Shown in pieces: positions 8,846 through 18,315 of a stretch of DNA of 64,000 bases. The notes beneath the pieces were generated by a model. It made no database searches. It was given only the letters and a program-made list of their open reading frames with translations, and had not been told where the DNA came from. Position 1 is the first letter of the stretch. Each line of letters opens with the position of its first letter. The DNA is from Ferruginibacter sp. (GTDB lineage: Bacteria; Bacteroidota; Bacteroidia; Chitinophagales; Chitinophagaceae), in contig JAQBNH010000011.1 in the NCBI GenBank assembly GCA_028288705.1, positions 95,017-159,016 of the forward strand, read 5' to 3'. Position numbers and translations under genes: made by a program.

Positions 8846-11821
8846 TTAAACTGTCGGGGTCGTTTTCACCACCGTTTTTGTTGCCGTGGCATGATGCGCA
8901 TCTGCTTCACCTAATGGTTTGTCTTTTGCGAAATCAAGCAATACAGGCGCTCCTACGAAAATAGAAGAGTAAGAACCTGTTACCACACCAATCAGCATCG
9001 CGAAAGCGAAACCACGAGTTACTTCACCACCGAAGATGAACAGGATCAACAGTGTTAAGAACACGGTTAATGAAGTCATGATCGTACGGCTCAGGGTATC
9101 GTTGATCGCACGGTTGATGATCGTTGATTTGGAAGCACCACGCATATCGCGGCTGTATTCCCTTACACGATCAAATACGATCACGGTATCATTCATCGAG
9201 AAACCAATTACCGTAAGGATCGCAGCGATAAAATGCTGATCGATCTCTAATGGGAAAGGCACAATGTTTTTAAAGAAGGAGAATACAATCAGGGTTACCA
9301 ATACGTCATGCAACAGCGTAAAGATCGTACCTACAGAATATCTCCAGTCTTTAAAACGAACGAAGATATAAATGAAGATCGCGAATAAGGCGAACACCGT
9401 TGCTTTGATCGCACCGCGTTTCAGATCATCCGAAATACTTGGCTGGATCGTTTGTGAACTTTGTTTATGTTTTGTGATGAACTGCTCATAAGTAGTACCT
9501 GCTGGTAATACTTTTTTCAGTCCTTCATACAGTTTTGTCTGAACCGCGCTATCCGCGTTTTCCTGGCCGATCAGGTAAGAAGTCGTAATGTTCAAATGCC
9601 TGCTGTCACCAACAGTTTTGATCACCGGGTATTCGTTGAATACTTTATTCAGGTCGTCACGTACTTCGTCATTTTTTACCGGGTTGGCAAATTCAACGGT
9701 ATAACTGCGACCACCTTTAAATTCAACACCTTCATGGAAACCGTTGAAGAAAGAGGCGATACCGAGGATCAATACCAATACAGAAATACCATAAGCCACT
9801 TTACGGAATTCCACGAATTTGAAATTCGCATTCTTAAAGATGCTACGGGAAACGTTCGTGAAATAATTAAAGTGACGATTCTTGTTTGTCCAGAAATCAG
9901 TGATCAGTCTTGAAACAAGAATACCACAGAATAAAGACAATAAGATACCGATGATCTGCGTGGTTGCGAAACCAAGTACCGGGCCTAAACCAAAATATAC
10001 GAGGATGATCGCCGTCAGCAATGAAGTAACGTGGGCATCAATAACCGGGGCCAGCGAACGACGATAACCGTCATGAACTGCCTGCTGGTAATTTTTACCT
10101 TTATTCAATTCATCCTTGATTCTTTCAAAGATGATTACGTTCGTATCCACGGCCATACCGATCGTCAACACCAAACCGGCAATACCGGCTGCAGTTAACG
10201 TAAAGCCCATCGCTGCCAGTACACCAATCGTGAACAGCAGGTTTAAGATCAATGCGATGTTTGCTACCCAGCCACCCGTGTTATAATACACGAGCATCAG
10301 GATAAAGATCACGATAAATGCAAGGGCAAATGCAGTTGCACCGCCTTTTACAGCCTGCTGACCGAGTGTCGGACCAACAACCTGGTCTGCCACGATCTTC
10401 GCAGGAGCATCCAGTTTACCTGATTTTAAAATATTTGCCAGATCCTGTGCTTCTTCTACTGTGAAGCTACCAGAGATCTCAGAGTTACCACCTTCGATAG
10501 CGCCGTTTACATTCGGTGCGCTATATACGATATCATCCAAAGCAATCGCAATCGGGCGGCCAACATTTTTACCTGTTAAGCGTGCCCATGTTTTAGAACC
10601 AACGCTGGTCATCTGCATTTTGATCGCAGCTTTGCCCATTTCATCGTAATCCTGTTTCGCGTCTTCTACGCCATCACCTTCGAGTGGTGCTTTGATAGAA
10701 CCCGGAACAGTTTTCACAACATATAAAGGGAAGAAACGCTGATTGCCTTTCTCTGCTTTCTCTTCAACACCTAATAAGAATTTGGCGTTGGCAGGAAGTG
10801 CAGATTTTACCACATCGTTGTTGATATAGCTAAAGAATTTGCTGGTATCCTGTAAAGCCACATTACCAATCGCTGCTGCAAAAAATTGCTTACCGTTCTT
10901 ATCCGTTTGTACGTCGATCGGGTTGATCACGCGGAAGAAAGGCGCTTCGTTTTGTTTTGCTTTTGTTGTGTCTTTGATCGCAGCTGAATCGAGTGCACTT
11001 ACACCATTCAGGTAGTTATGCAAATTATCGTCTGCTGCTTTTAAAGAAGAAGCCAGTTCATCAATGCGGTAAACTTCCCAGAACTGCAGGTTAGCAGAAG
11101 ACTGTAAATATTTACGCACCCTTTCCGGGTCGTTGATGCCTGCTAACTCTACGTTGATCACCCCACGATTTTCATCCAGGTTAATATTAGGTTGTGCCAC
11201 ACCGAATTTATCGATACGCTTTACCAGGATCTTGTAGGTTTGGTTGATCGCACCTTTCGCAGTAGTTTTTAATTTACTGGTAACGGTGTTATCCCCATCG
11301 CCGATCTTAATGTCTTTACCCGGACCTGCAAATATCGAAGCCATACGGCCCCCACCATTTTGCTGAATGTAGGCATTGCTAAAAAGGTCGATGAAGTTTT
11401 CTTCACTGTTTATCTTTTGCGCCTTTGCTGTTTGGATCGCTTTCAATAAAGAAGGATCAGCAGGGTTGTTGCTTAAAGATTTTAATAAACCTTCCAGGCT
11501 CACATCCATTGTTACGCTGATACCACCTTGCAGATCAAGACCAAGGTTCAGTTCATTTTCTTTACACTTTTGATAAGTGGTGCCTACAATCGGAAAGATC
11601 GGCTTATCCTTTGTACTGTCCAGGATATGCTGCACTTTAGCTTTCACCAATGCGTCTCTTTCATCTGCAGATAAATTTCCGGCGCTGTTCTTCACAGTGC
11701 GCTCAACCTGCGTTTTTACTTTTCCTTCATAACTGCGTACCACCCAGGTGTAAGAGAGTTCCCACAAAGAGATCAGCGTTAAGGCAATGGTAAAAAACCA
11801 AACTAAACCTTTCAGTTTCAT
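8846..11821 (-). CDS. secDF: Protein translocase subunit SecDF (fused)
   Basis: The 991-residue fusion of SecD and SecF is the usual arrangement in Bacteroidota. The SecD half begins with one membrane span, then the periplasmic P1 domain with NLGLDLQGG, and ends with five spans including GMAVDTNVIIFERIKDEL. The SecF half follows with GVEFKGGRSYTVEF and FSMNDTVIVFDRVRE. Together this gives 12 spans. SecDF uses the proton gradient to help pull preproteins through SecYEG at the cytoplasmic membrane. The conserved acidic residues in the membrane spans of both halves are present. The C-terminal tail after the last span is short and rich in Thr, Ala and Lys. Confidence 0.97.
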   Translation of the reverse strand: MKLKGLVWFFTIALTLISLWELSYTWVVRSYEGKVKTQVERTVKNSAGNLSADERDALVKAKVQHILDSTKDKPIFPIVGTTYQKCKENELNLGLDLQGGISVTMDVSLEGLLKSLSNNPADPSLLKAIQTAKAQKINSEENFIDLFSNAYIQQNGGGRMASIFAGPGKDIKIGDGDNTVTSKLKTTAKGAINQTYKILVKRIDKFGVAQPNINLDENRGVINVELAGINDPERVRKYLQSSANLQFWEVYRIDELASSLKAADDNLHNYLNGVSALDSAAIKDTTKAKQNEAPFFRVINPIDVQTDKNGKQFFAAAIGNVALQDTSKFFSYINNDVVKSALPANAKFLLGVEEKAEKGNQRFFPLYVVKTVPGSIKAPLEGDGVEDAKQDYDEMGKAAIKMQMTSVGSKTWARLTGKNVGRPIAIALDDIVYSAPNVNGAIEGGNSEISGSFTVEEAQDLANILKSGKLDAPAKIVADQVVGPTLGQQAVKGGATAFALAFIVIFILMLVYYNTGGWVANIALILNLLFTIGVLAAMGFTLTAAGIAGLVLTIGMAVDTNVIIFERIKDELNKGKNYQQAVHDGYRRSLAPVIDAHVTSLLTAIILVYFGLGPVLGFATTQIIGILLSLFCGILVSRLITDFWTNKNRHFNYFTNVSRSIFKNANFKFVEFRKVAYGISVLVLILGIASFFNGFHEGVEFKGGRSYTVEFANPVKNDEVRDDLNKVFNEYPVIKTVGDSRHLNITTSYLIGQENADSAVQTKLYEGLKKVLPAGTTYEQFITKHKQSSQTIQPSISDDLKRGAIKATVFALFAIFIYIFVRFKDWRYSVGTIFTLLHDVLVTLIVFSFFKNIVPFPLEIDQHFIAAILTVIGFSMNDTVIVFDRVREYSRDMRGASKSTIINRAINDTLSRTIMTSLTVFLTLLILFIFGGEVTRGFAFAMLIGVVTGSYSSIFVGAPVLLDFAKDKPLGEADAHHATATKTVVKTTPTV

Positions 11822-11867
11822 GTTAATGTACTTTTGTAAGCTGTTTTGATAATTTTTTTCAAGTGTG

Positions 11868-11875
11868 CAAAGATA
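11868..11875 (-). promoter_or_regulatory. -7 box (TATCTTTG) for secDF
   Basis: Read on the minus strand the site is TATCTTTG, a match to TAnnTTTG, followed by GC. It lies 46 bp upstream of the secDF ATG. The -33 element is not convincing. Confidence 0.6.
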
Positions 11876-11947
11876 GGGGAAAATGCTATTGAAGATAGTT
11901 GCTGGTTTTTTTTAGAATTTTACCCATTTTGCAGTCAAATTTTACGC

Positions 11948-13285
11948 ATGATCGCTGCCCGTTTTCGCATTTTATCTCCTGTAATTCTTATCGTTATGGC
12001 CATCAGTTGTTCCCCCGCCAAAAAGATACCTGCCGCGCCACCTGTGACAACGGTTCCCACCCCGGCCACGCCAACGCCTGTAATTCCGGTTGTAAAAGCA
12101 AATGATGCAGGCGATGTTTTCTTCGAGAATATCTTTAAAAATTACCCCGGTGTTTTCAATGATGTACTGGCTAAACGGCAAGACCTGAATGTTCAGATCA
12201 TCTACACGGAGATCAACCGCGATAAAAATGGTAACCCCAGCTTTCAACAGCATTTTTTCAATAAAAGCAATGCCCGTTATTTCTACCCGGCGTCAACGGT
12301 AAAATTCCCTGTGGCATTATTGGCTTTGCAACGCCTGAATGAACTGGCTGATAAAGGCATCAACCGCAATTCGACGATGATCACGGAAGCTGCGTATGGC
12401 GGGCAGACAGCAGTATACAACGAACCCAACAGCCCGGATGGCCGCCCGACGATTGCGAACTATATTAAGAAGATCTTTTTAGTGAGCGACAACGATGCTT
12501 TCAACCGTTTGTATGAATTTTTAGGACAGGAATACATCAATGATGAATTACATAAAAAAGGTTTCAAAGACGTCGCGATCCAGCATCGCCTGAATATCTT
12601 TTTATCAGAAGATGAGAACCGCCATACGAACCCCATCAATTTTTATGATTCAAATATGCGCTTGTTGTTCGCGCAGCCGATGCAGTTTAATAAAAAGGCT
12701 TTTGCAAAACGTACCGACTCCATCGGTAAAGCACATTATGCCGGCGGGCAACTGGTCAACCGACCGATGGATTTTTCTAAAAAGAACCGCTTGGAATTGC
12801 AGGACCTGAATGCCATGCTCACAGGGCTCATCTTTCCGAACAGTGTGAAACCAAATCAGCGTTTCAATTTAACCGAAGATGATCGTCGCTTCGTGATGCA
12901 GTATATGTCGCAGTTCCCCGGCGAAACGGTTTATCCGGCTTATGATAGTTCTTACCAGGATAGCTATATCAAACACCTGTTATATGGCAATATGCGTGGT
13001 TCCCTGCCGAAGAATATCCGCATCTTCAATAAATCAGGAACTGCTTATGGGCAGTTGGTGGATGCGGCCTACATCGTGGATTATGAAAAGAACATTGAGT
13101 TCATTGTTTCCGCCGCTATTTTATGCAATACCGATAACGTGATGAATGATGACAAATACGATTATGAAACGATCGGCCTGCCGTTTATGAAAAACCTCGG
13201 CAGGGCATTGTATGATTATGAATTAAAAAGAAAAAGAGTTTACCAGCCCGACCTTTCCGTTGTAAAATTCTCCTACGATAAATAA
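11948..13285 (+). CDS. Serine hydrolase with class A beta-lactamase-like fold, exported
   Basis: From the ATG at 11948 the product is 445 residues. It begins with a signal peptide ending near ...VMAIS-C21, a weak lipobox, followed by a Pro/Thr/Ala-rich linker. The catalytic motifs of penicillin-recognising serine hydrolases are all present: STVK (S116, K119), SDN (S180-N182) and KSGT (K362-T365). The order and spacing fit a class A-like fold with large insertions. Such lipoproteins in Bacteroidota are annotated as serine hydrolases; beta-lactam hydrolysis is possible but not shown. Upstream in-frame codons to 11846 lack signal-peptide character, so the later start is preferred. The next gene starts 32 bp downstream and has its own -7 box. 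Confidence 0.82.
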   Translation: MIAARFRILSPVILIVMAISCSPAKKIPAAPPVTTVPTPATPTPVIPVVKANDAGDVFFENIFKNYPGVFNDVLAKRQDLNVQIIYTEINRDKNGNPSFQQHFFNKSNARYFYPASTVKFPVALLALQRLNELADKGINRNSTMITEAAYGGQTAVYNEPNSPDGRPTIANYIKKIFLVSDNDAFNRLYEFLGQEYINDELHKKGFKDVAIQHRLNIFLSEDENRHTNPINFYDSNMRLLFAQPMQFNKKAFAKRTDSIGKAHYAGGQLVNRPMDFSKKNRLELQDLNAMLTGLIFPNSVKPNQRFNLTEDDRRFVMQYMSQFPGETVYPAYDSSYQDSYIKHLLYGNMRGSLPKNIRIFNKSGTAYGQLVDAAYIVDYEKNIEFIVSAAILCNTDNVMNDDKYDYETIGLPFMKNLGRALYDYELKRKRVYQPDLSVVKFSYDK

Positions 13286-13287
13286 AC

Positions 13288-13295
13288 TACTTTTG
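13288..13295 (+). promoter_or_regulatory. -7 box (TACTTTTG) for the aminotransferase gene
   Basis: TACTTTTG fits TAnnTTTG. It begins 2 bp after the stop of the serine hydrolase gene and lies 22 bp before the ATG at 13318, which suggests the aminotransferase can be transcribed on its own. Confidence 0.5.
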
Positions 13296-13317
13296 TCCAT
13301 TAACAAATTTCGATTGT

Positions 13318-14511
13318 ATGCAGTTGTCTTCTTTACTCACGCGTTTTAATGAACCGGAAACCCTGAAAATGGCCAAGCTCGGCCGCGAACTCCTGGCAAA
13401 GGGAATCGACATTACAGACCTGAGTTTAGGCGAACCGGATTTTGATACGCCGGATCATATTAAAGAAGCCGCGAAAAAAGCGATCGACGATAATTACAGT
13501 CATTATACACCGGTTGCGGGTTACCTCGATCTGCGCCAGGCTGTCTGCGAAAAATTAAAGCGGGATAACGGGTTAGATTACACGCCGGAGCAAATCGTGG
13601 TGAGCACCGGTGCGAAACAAAGCATTGCCAATACCGTTTTAGCGATTGTTGATGCAGGAGATGAAGTGATCATTCCGACACCTTACTGGGTAACGTACAG
13701 CGAGATCGTGAAGCTGGGTGGGGGAACAGTGAAGCTCGTACAAACCACGCTGGACAATGGATACAAGATAACGCCGGAGCAACTCGAAGCTGCGATTACA
13801 GAGAAGACGAGGTTATTTATGTTCTCATCGCCCTGCAACCCGACAGGGGCGGTTTACACGAAAGAAGAATTGTCAGCATTGGTCAAGATATTCGAACAAC
13901 ACCCGCAGGTTTGCATAATGAGTGATGAGATCTATGAGCATATTAATTTCATCGGTGCGCATGAAAGCATCGCACAATTTCCTTCCATCAAAGACCGCGT
14001 GATCGTTATCAACGGGTTGAGCAAAGGCTTCGCGATGACGGGCTGGCGCCTTGGCTATATCGCTGCTTCTGCAGAAATCGCGAAAGCCTGCGATAAGATC
14101 CAGGGGCAATTCACCAGTGCCACCAATTCGATCACCCAACGGGCAGCCATAGCCGCACTAACGGGCGACCTGCGCCCCACGGAAGCAATGGTAGCTGAAT
14201 TTAAAAAACGCCGTGCGAAAGTGATGGAACTCCTGCATGCGATTCCCAATATCGCCTGCAGTGAACCACCGGGCGCTTTCTATGTTTTTCCTGATGTGCA
14301 TCATTACTTCGGCAGGAAAACCCCCGCCGGCGAAACCATTGCTAATGCTGATGAGTTGTGTATGTATTTCTTAAATACAGCGCATGTGTCTGTCGTAACC
14401 GGGAAGGCTTTTGGTGAACCGAATTGTATTCGTGTTTCATTCGCGAATAGCGTGGAGAAGATTGAAGCGGGGTTTAAAAAGATTGCCGATGCGTTGGCAG
14501 AGTTAAAATAG
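13318..14511 (+). CDS. aspC: Pyridoxal phosphate aminotransferase, aspartate aminotransferase type
   Basis: The 397-residue fold type I class I aminotransferase has SSPCNPTG (N174), SDEIYEH (D203, Y206) and the Schiff-base lysine in NGLSKGFAMTGWR (K236). The N-terminal LSLGEPDFDTP and the YTPVAGYLDLRQAV stretch are typical of the prokaryotic aspartate aminotransferase subgroup Ib, which interconverts aspartate plus 2-oxoglutarate with oxaloacetate plus glutamate in the cytoplasm. Related enzymes with prephenate activity share these features, so the exact substrate is inferred. It is followed by a long repeat-filled gap. Confidence 0.9.
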   Translation: MQLSSLLTRFNEPETLKMAKLGRELLAKGIDITDLSLGEPDFDTPDHIKEAAKKAIDDNYSHYTPVAGYLDLRQAVCEKLKRDNGLDYTPEQIVVSTGAKQSIANTVLAIVDAGDEVIIPTPYWVTYSEIVKLGGGTVKLVQTTLDNGYKITPEQLEAAITEKTRLFMFSSPCNPTGAVYTKEELSALVKIFEQHPQVCIMSDEIYEHINFIGAHESIAQFPSIKDRVIVINGLSKGFAMTGWRLGYIAASAEIAKACDKIQGQFTSATNSITQRAAIAALTGDLRPTEAMVAEFKKRRAKVMELLHAIPNIACSEPPGAFYVFPDVHHYFGRKTPAGETIANADELCMYFLNTAHVSVVTGKAFGEPNCIRVSFANSVEKIEAGFKKIADALAELK

Positions 14512-14529
14512 AAAACGTTTTTCGCAGAT

Positions 14530-15290
14530 ACGTCAGGCGCGGAAGCGTGCGAAGGAAAATAGATTTCTTGCACGGCAAGAAATTGGGGAAAGGTTTCTCG
14601 CAAAGCGGCGAAGATGCAAATCGCGCGAAGGAAAATAGATTTATTGCACGGCAAGGAATTGGGAAAGAGTTTCCCGCAGAGCACGCAAGGGTGCAAGGGC
14701 GCAAAAGGGATCTCTATTGAAAAGTAAAAGTCAAATTTGTTTGTTGCCCCCGTCTGGTCTCCTGACTAACGGGTTCATGATCATAAAATGGGTGGTGAAA
14801 ACAGCAACCACGGCGGTACTTCTTCCTGGCTTCGCGCCTTAGTGGCGAAAAAAAACTCTGTGAAACTCTGAGAAAAACTCTTTTTACTCTGTGGTAAAAC
14901 CTTCTTTCTCTTTTCGCACCTTAGGGGCGAAAAAAAATAGCTTAAGAAGTCGTTGGTCAGGAGACCAGACGGCGGCGTTTGGTAAACAGCATTCCGCGCG
15001 AAAGAAAAAAACTCTTTTTAAACTCTGTGCAAAACTCTGTCTACTCTGTGGTAAACCCTTCTTCCTGTCTTCGCGCCTTAGTGGCGAAAAAAAATAGCTT
15101 AAGAAGTCGTTGGCAGGAGACCAGACGACGACGGCGTTTGGCAAACAGCATCCCGCTGCGAAAGAAAAAAACTTTTTTAAACTCTGTGCAAAACTCTGTC
15201 TCTGTGGTAAACCCTTCTTCCTGTCTTCGCGCCTTAGTGGCAAAAAAAACTCTGTGTCAAACTCCTTTTCCTCTGTGGTAAAACAATGCA
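14530..15290. repeat. Dispersed-repeat block B (two repeat families, tandem copies)
   Basis: This 790-bp gap holds no credible gene. At 14549-14700 a unit of about 76 bp (GCGAAGGAAAATAGATTT ... TTGCACGGCAAG) occurs twice. From about 14836 the CTCTGTGGTAAA / CTTAGTGGCGAAAAA family takes over. Within it a unit of about 160 bp is tandemly duplicated (about 14886-15043 and 15044-15200), each copy containing AGCTTAAGAAGTCGTTGG, CAGGAGACCAGACG and a homopolymer A tract. The 16-mer CGTCTGGTCTCCTGAC at 14751-14766 is the exact reverse complement of 14956-14971. Open frames read through these repeats and are not genes. Confidence 0.85.
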
Positions 15291-15303
15291 GCTTGCGGCA
15301 TCG

Positions 15304-15900
15304 CTACAATGGATTGATGATCTGCGACAGCAAATGCTCATGAAACGCGATCACCTGCGGGATCAGCAGGGATTGTTCATCATTGATAAACACTGTATCG
15401 CAGCGCCCCAGTTTTTCTGCTTCATCCATCTGCCGTGCCATGCGGGAACGCACTTCTTCTTCAGCAATATGATCCCGATCCATAGAACGCTTTACGCGAA
15501 GTTCCAATGGAGAATTGACGCCGATCACAAGATCGAGGTATTTGTAGGCATCTGTTTCAAAAATCAATGCGGCTTCTTTGATCGCGTAAGGCGCGGTTCG
15601 TGACTGCATCCAGGACTCCGCATCAGCAATGGTTACAGGATGTACAAGGGAATTCAGGAGCGCTAATTTTTCAGGGTCGTTAAAAACTTTCTTAGATAGA
15701 TTCGGCCGTTGGAGCTGGCCTTCATGGTAAGTATCTGCGCCGAAATGCTGGATAATCTTTTCACGCAACACGGCGTTGTCATTCATCAGGCGTTTGGCCG
15801 CATCATCAGCATAGTACACCGGGATGCCCAATACTTCGAATATCTTCGCTACGGTTGTTTTACCGGAACCCATTCCACCCGTAAGGCCAATGCGCAGCAT
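15304..15900 (-). CDS. coaE: Dephospho-CoA kinase
   Basis: The 198-residue protein starts MLRIGLTGGMGSGKTT, with the Walker A P-loop at residues 7-15, and carries the CoaE-type VYYADDAAKRL stretch. CoaE phosphorylates the 3'-OH of dephospho-CoA, the last step of CoA synthesis in the cytoplasm. The ATG at 15900 is chosen; the frame could begin at a TTG at 15918, but that codon is part of the T-tract of the terminator just upstream. It is the last gene of the nusB-DUF1573-yajC-coaE block on the minus strand, though the terminator between yajC and coaE suggests partial uncoupling. Confidence 0.95.
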   Translation of the reverse strand: MLRIGLTGGMGSGKTTVAKIFEVLGIPVYYADDAAKRLMNDNAVLREKIIQHFGADTYHEGQLQRPNLSKKVFNDPEKLALLNSLVHPVTIADAESWMQSRTAPYAIKEAALIFETDAYKYLDLVIGVNSPLELRVKRSMDRDHIAEEEVRSRMARQMDEAEKLGRCDTVFINDEQSLLIPQVIAFHEHLLSQIINPL

Positions 15901-15916
15901 CGTTAAAATTTTAGTC

Positions 15917-15955
15917 AAAAAAAAGCCCGGTAAATCGTTGAAGACATTACCGGGC
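15917..15955 (-). terminator. Rho-independent terminator downstream of yajC
   Basis: On the minus strand a perfect 9-bp stem (GCCCGGTAA with TTACCGGGC) is followed by eight T residues. It lies between yajC and the coaE start, with the T-run only 17-24 bases before the coaE ATG, so coaE expression may depend on read-through. Confidence 0.85.
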
Positions 15956-15961
15956 CGGTGA

Positions 15962-16294
15962 TTATTTTGTTGTTGCAGCCGGAACTTTATTTACGTTGGC
16001 TGTCCATTCCATACTGATCGCAGATTTTTCAATTTTGATATAACTGCCCGGGCTGGTTTCGATTTCCATTGTCCCGTCTTCATTGATCTTATTGATCTTA
16101 CCATGAATACCGGCGATCGTTACAACCTTATCGCCTTTTTGCATATCGGTGATGAATTGCTTTTGTTGTTTGGCTTTTTTTGCCTGCGGGCGGATCATAA
16201 AAAAATAAAACACCAGGATCATACCGCCCATCATGAACAGGGTAGTGGTACTGCTGCCTGCCGGCGACTGAAGAAAAATACTTAATAATTGCAT
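15962..16294 (-). CDS. yajC: Preprotein translocase accessory subunit YajC
   Basis: The 110-residue protein has one N-terminal membrane span (about residues 17-35, ending FYFFMIRPQAKKAKQQK), followed by a small soluble domain with GDKVVTIAGIHGKI. This is the standard YajC pattern. YajC associates with SecDF in the cytoplasmic membrane. The ATG at 16294 gives the normal YajC length; an upstream in-frame ATG (16354) would overlap the preceding gene and add an unrelated His/Asn-rich stretch. Confidence 0.94.
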   Translation of the reverse strand: MQLLSIFLQSPAGSSTTTLFMMGGMILVFYFFMIRPQAKKAKQQKQFITDMQKGDKVVTIAGIHGKINKINEDGTMEIETSPGSYIKIEKSAISMEWTANVNKVPAATTK

Positions 16295-16334
16295 GTTGTG
16301 CTGTTTAATAAACGAATGGTTATAAGAATGAAAA

Positions 16335-16778
16335 TTATTTGGCTTTGGCCACAACTTCGCCCGTAAGCATCAGCTGTGGGAAATCAGGACTGGCATTGGA
16401 AGTTACATTCACTTTTTTCTCTGCCTGGCCAACACGGCCTTCACTGTTGAACTTCACTTTAATAAAACCGATCTCACCCGGTAATACAGGCTGCTCGGGC
16501 TTTTCAGGTACCGTACAACCGCAGCTTGCTGTTGCCGTAGCGATCACCAATGGCGCTTTGCCCACGTTCTTAAAACGATAACTGTATTCCACGATCTCGC
16601 CATCGATCACCTTTCCAAAGTTGTAGGCAGAGTCGATGATTTGTACAGTGGTAGGTTCCGCCGATGCCATTTTCGTGGTATCGGTATTGGTTAAAGATGC
16701 CTGCTTGTCTTTGTTGCGTACATCGCAGCTCAGCAAACTTGCGCTGATCAAACCGGTTAAAATAATTGCTTTAAGCAT
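16335..16778 (-). CDS. DUF1573 domain lipoprotein
   Basis: The 147-residue product has a lipoprotein signal with lipobox ASLLSC (C18), so it is probably anchored in a membrane and exported. The body (YNFGKVIDGEIVEYSYRFKN ... ASCGCTVPEKP) matches the DUF1573 immunoglobulin-like domain with its conserved SCGC motif. The function is unknown. The position between nusB and yajC is a recurrent Bacteroidota arrangement. Confidence 0.88.
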   Translation of the reverse strand: MLKAIILTGLISASLLSCDVRNKDKQASLTNTDTTKMASAEPTTVQIIDSAYNFGKVIDGEIVEYSYRFKNVGKAPLVIATATASCGCTVPEKPEQPVLPGEIGFIKVKFNSEGRVGQAEKKVNVTSNASPDFPQLMLTGEVVAKAK

Positions 16779-16793
16779 AGTTGTTTTTTTATA

Positions 16794-17726
16794 TTAAATG
16801 GTACTGTCTTTAAAACTGATTTTCTCGATCTTGTTTTCAGCTGTAAGTTCTTTATGAATATTATCTAAAAGGCCGTTCACAAACTGGCCGCTTTGAGGTG
16901 TACTGTATGCCTTCGCGAGATCGATGTATTCGTTGATCGTCACCTTGGTGGGAATCGTTTCAAAATACAGGAATTCGCAAACGCCCATTTGTAAAATGAT
17001 CAGATCCAGCGATGCGATCCTGTCGGCATCCCAGTTCTTTAGTTTAGGTTTGATCAGCGCCAGTGTTTGCTCTGATTTTTCGAGTACGGTCTGCAACAGG
17101 CTTTTCGCAAAGATCCATTTGTCTTTACTTAAAATATCATGAAAGCTTTGTTGTGCCGGTTTGTTTAAAAAATTCAGCACCAGCGTGTACATCATTTCGG
17201 CATCATCGTCCCAGTTGATAAAATGCTCTTCGAGGTGGCTGGTGAAATTATCGTTGGGCAACATCAGGTTGGTAAAGATGAAATCAAGCATGCGCTTTTC
17301 AGATTTCTTATCCCTGGATTGTTCGTCGATGTATTCTTTGTATTCAGGAGAAAGCACGAGTTGCTGGTAAGTCTTTTTCAACAATTCCCTGTCGATGAGC
17401 AGGTGCATCTTCATCTCGTCCACTGCAGATTTAAAACTCACATCTTCCAAAATCTTCCAGAGAATTTCGTTGCCGGCTAACTTGGTGTTGATGGCGAGAT
17501 CTTCTGCTGAAGGGAGATGTTTACTGGCTTTCTGGCGTGCATCTGTCTCGGCATAACGTGCCGTTTCAGTAATAAAATAGATCAGGTAGGTAAAAAGCTG
17601 GCGGCTCTGTTCAATTTTTTTGGTGAGAATTACCAGAGGCTCGCCTGGTTTGGTTTCCCCGCTCACACTATCGATCGTGTAGAGGGTCTGCATCACTTTC
17701 ACACGGATATTTCTTCTGCTAATCAT
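16794..17726 (-). CDS. nusB: Transcription antitermination factor NusB, long Bacteroidota form
   Basis: The 310-residue protein begins MISRRNIRVKVMQTLYTID, the NusB N-terminal signature, and ends with the conserved C-terminal NusB helices (RIASLDLIILQMGVCEF, PTKVTINEYIDLAKAYS, GQFVNGLLDNI). NusB of most bacteria is about 140-150 residues; the extra central helical region of about 150 residues is typical of Bacteroidota. With NusE it binds boxA RNA and supports rRNA transcription antitermination. It is the first gene of a four-gene minus-strand block. Confidence 0.94.
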   Translation of the reverse strand: MISRRNIRVKVMQTLYTIDSVSGETKPGEPLVILTKKIEQSRQLFTYLIYFITETARYAETDARQKASKHLPSAEDLAINTKLAGNEILWKILEDVSFKSAVDEMKMHLLIDRELLKKTYQQLVLSPEYKEYIDEQSRDKKSEKRMLDFIFTNLMLPNDNFTSHLEEHFINWDDDAEMMYTLVLNFLNKPAQQSFHDILSKDKWIFAKSLLQTVLEKSEQTLALIKPKLKNWDADRIASLDLIILQMGVCEFLYFETIPTKVTINEYIDLAKAYSTPQSGQFVNGLLDNIHKELTAENKIEKISFKDSTI

Positions 17727-17956
17727 CTCTAAAGAACTTTATTAAGTGGGCAAAATTAAGGTTTTATACGTTGAGGGCTCCTTTTTAGCGTATAAATATT
17801 CGGTAAATGAAAAATTGTCCGACTCTTTTTTAACAAAGCCTGACATACCGTGCGAATCCCTGCCAACTATTCTTTTTACAGGTTTTGGTATGGAATTAGC
17901 CTACATTCGCATACCCAAAAAAAGGGCATATTTTAAACAAATCAAATCATTGAATT

Positions 17957-18238
17957 ATGGCGAAAAAGTTAAACATTACTCCTTTACACGACCGAGTAAT
18001 TGTGCAACCTGCTGCGGCTGAAGAGAAATCTGCCGGAGGAATTATCATTCCTGATACTGCTAAAGAAAAGCCACAACGCGGTGTTGTACTGGCTGCGGGC
18101 CCTGGTAAAAAAGACGATCCTACAACAGTTAAGGCTGGTGATACCGTATTGTATGGTAAATATGCCGGGTCTGAATTAACAGTAGAAGGTATCGAATACC
18201 TGATCATGCGCGAAAGCGATATCCTGGCGATCGTTTAA
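17957..18238 (+). CDS. groES: Co-chaperonin GroES
   Basis: The 93-residue protein starts [19 protein letters not shown] and contains the mobile loop region ([19 protein letters not shown]) that binds GroEL, then AAGPGKKD and the terminal ESDILAIV. Length and motifs are standard. It forms the heptameric lid of the GroEL folding chamber. It is followed 77 bp downstream by groEL. No CIRCE inverted repeat (TTAGCACTC-N9-GAGTGCTAA) is seen upstream. Confidence 0.98.
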   Translation: MAKKLNITPLHDRVIVQPAAAEEKSAGGIIIPDTAKEKPQRGVVLAAGPGKKDDPTTVKAGDTVLYGKYAGSELTVEGIEYLIMRESDILAIV

Positions 18239-18315
18239 TTGCCGCTGCGATAAATAATAACAATCATTCACTTCGCTGGCCGGCATCCGGTTAGCAAAAT
18301 ATCAAATCAAGTTTT

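Noticed and set aside
14884-15343. Several open frames of 68-119 codons on both strands
   Set aside because: They translate the tandem dispersed repeats; the same residue strings recur in each unit and in other frames, so they are not genes.
17730-17956. CIRCE heat-shock operator or clear promoter ahead of groES
   Set aside because: No TTAGCACTC-N9-GAGTGCTAA is present. A TACATTCG at 17902 is a one-mismatch -7 box, but no -33 element is correctly spaced.
17746-18021. 91-codon frame overlapping groES
   Set aside because: It overlaps the certain groES gene in another frame and lacks any family resemblance.
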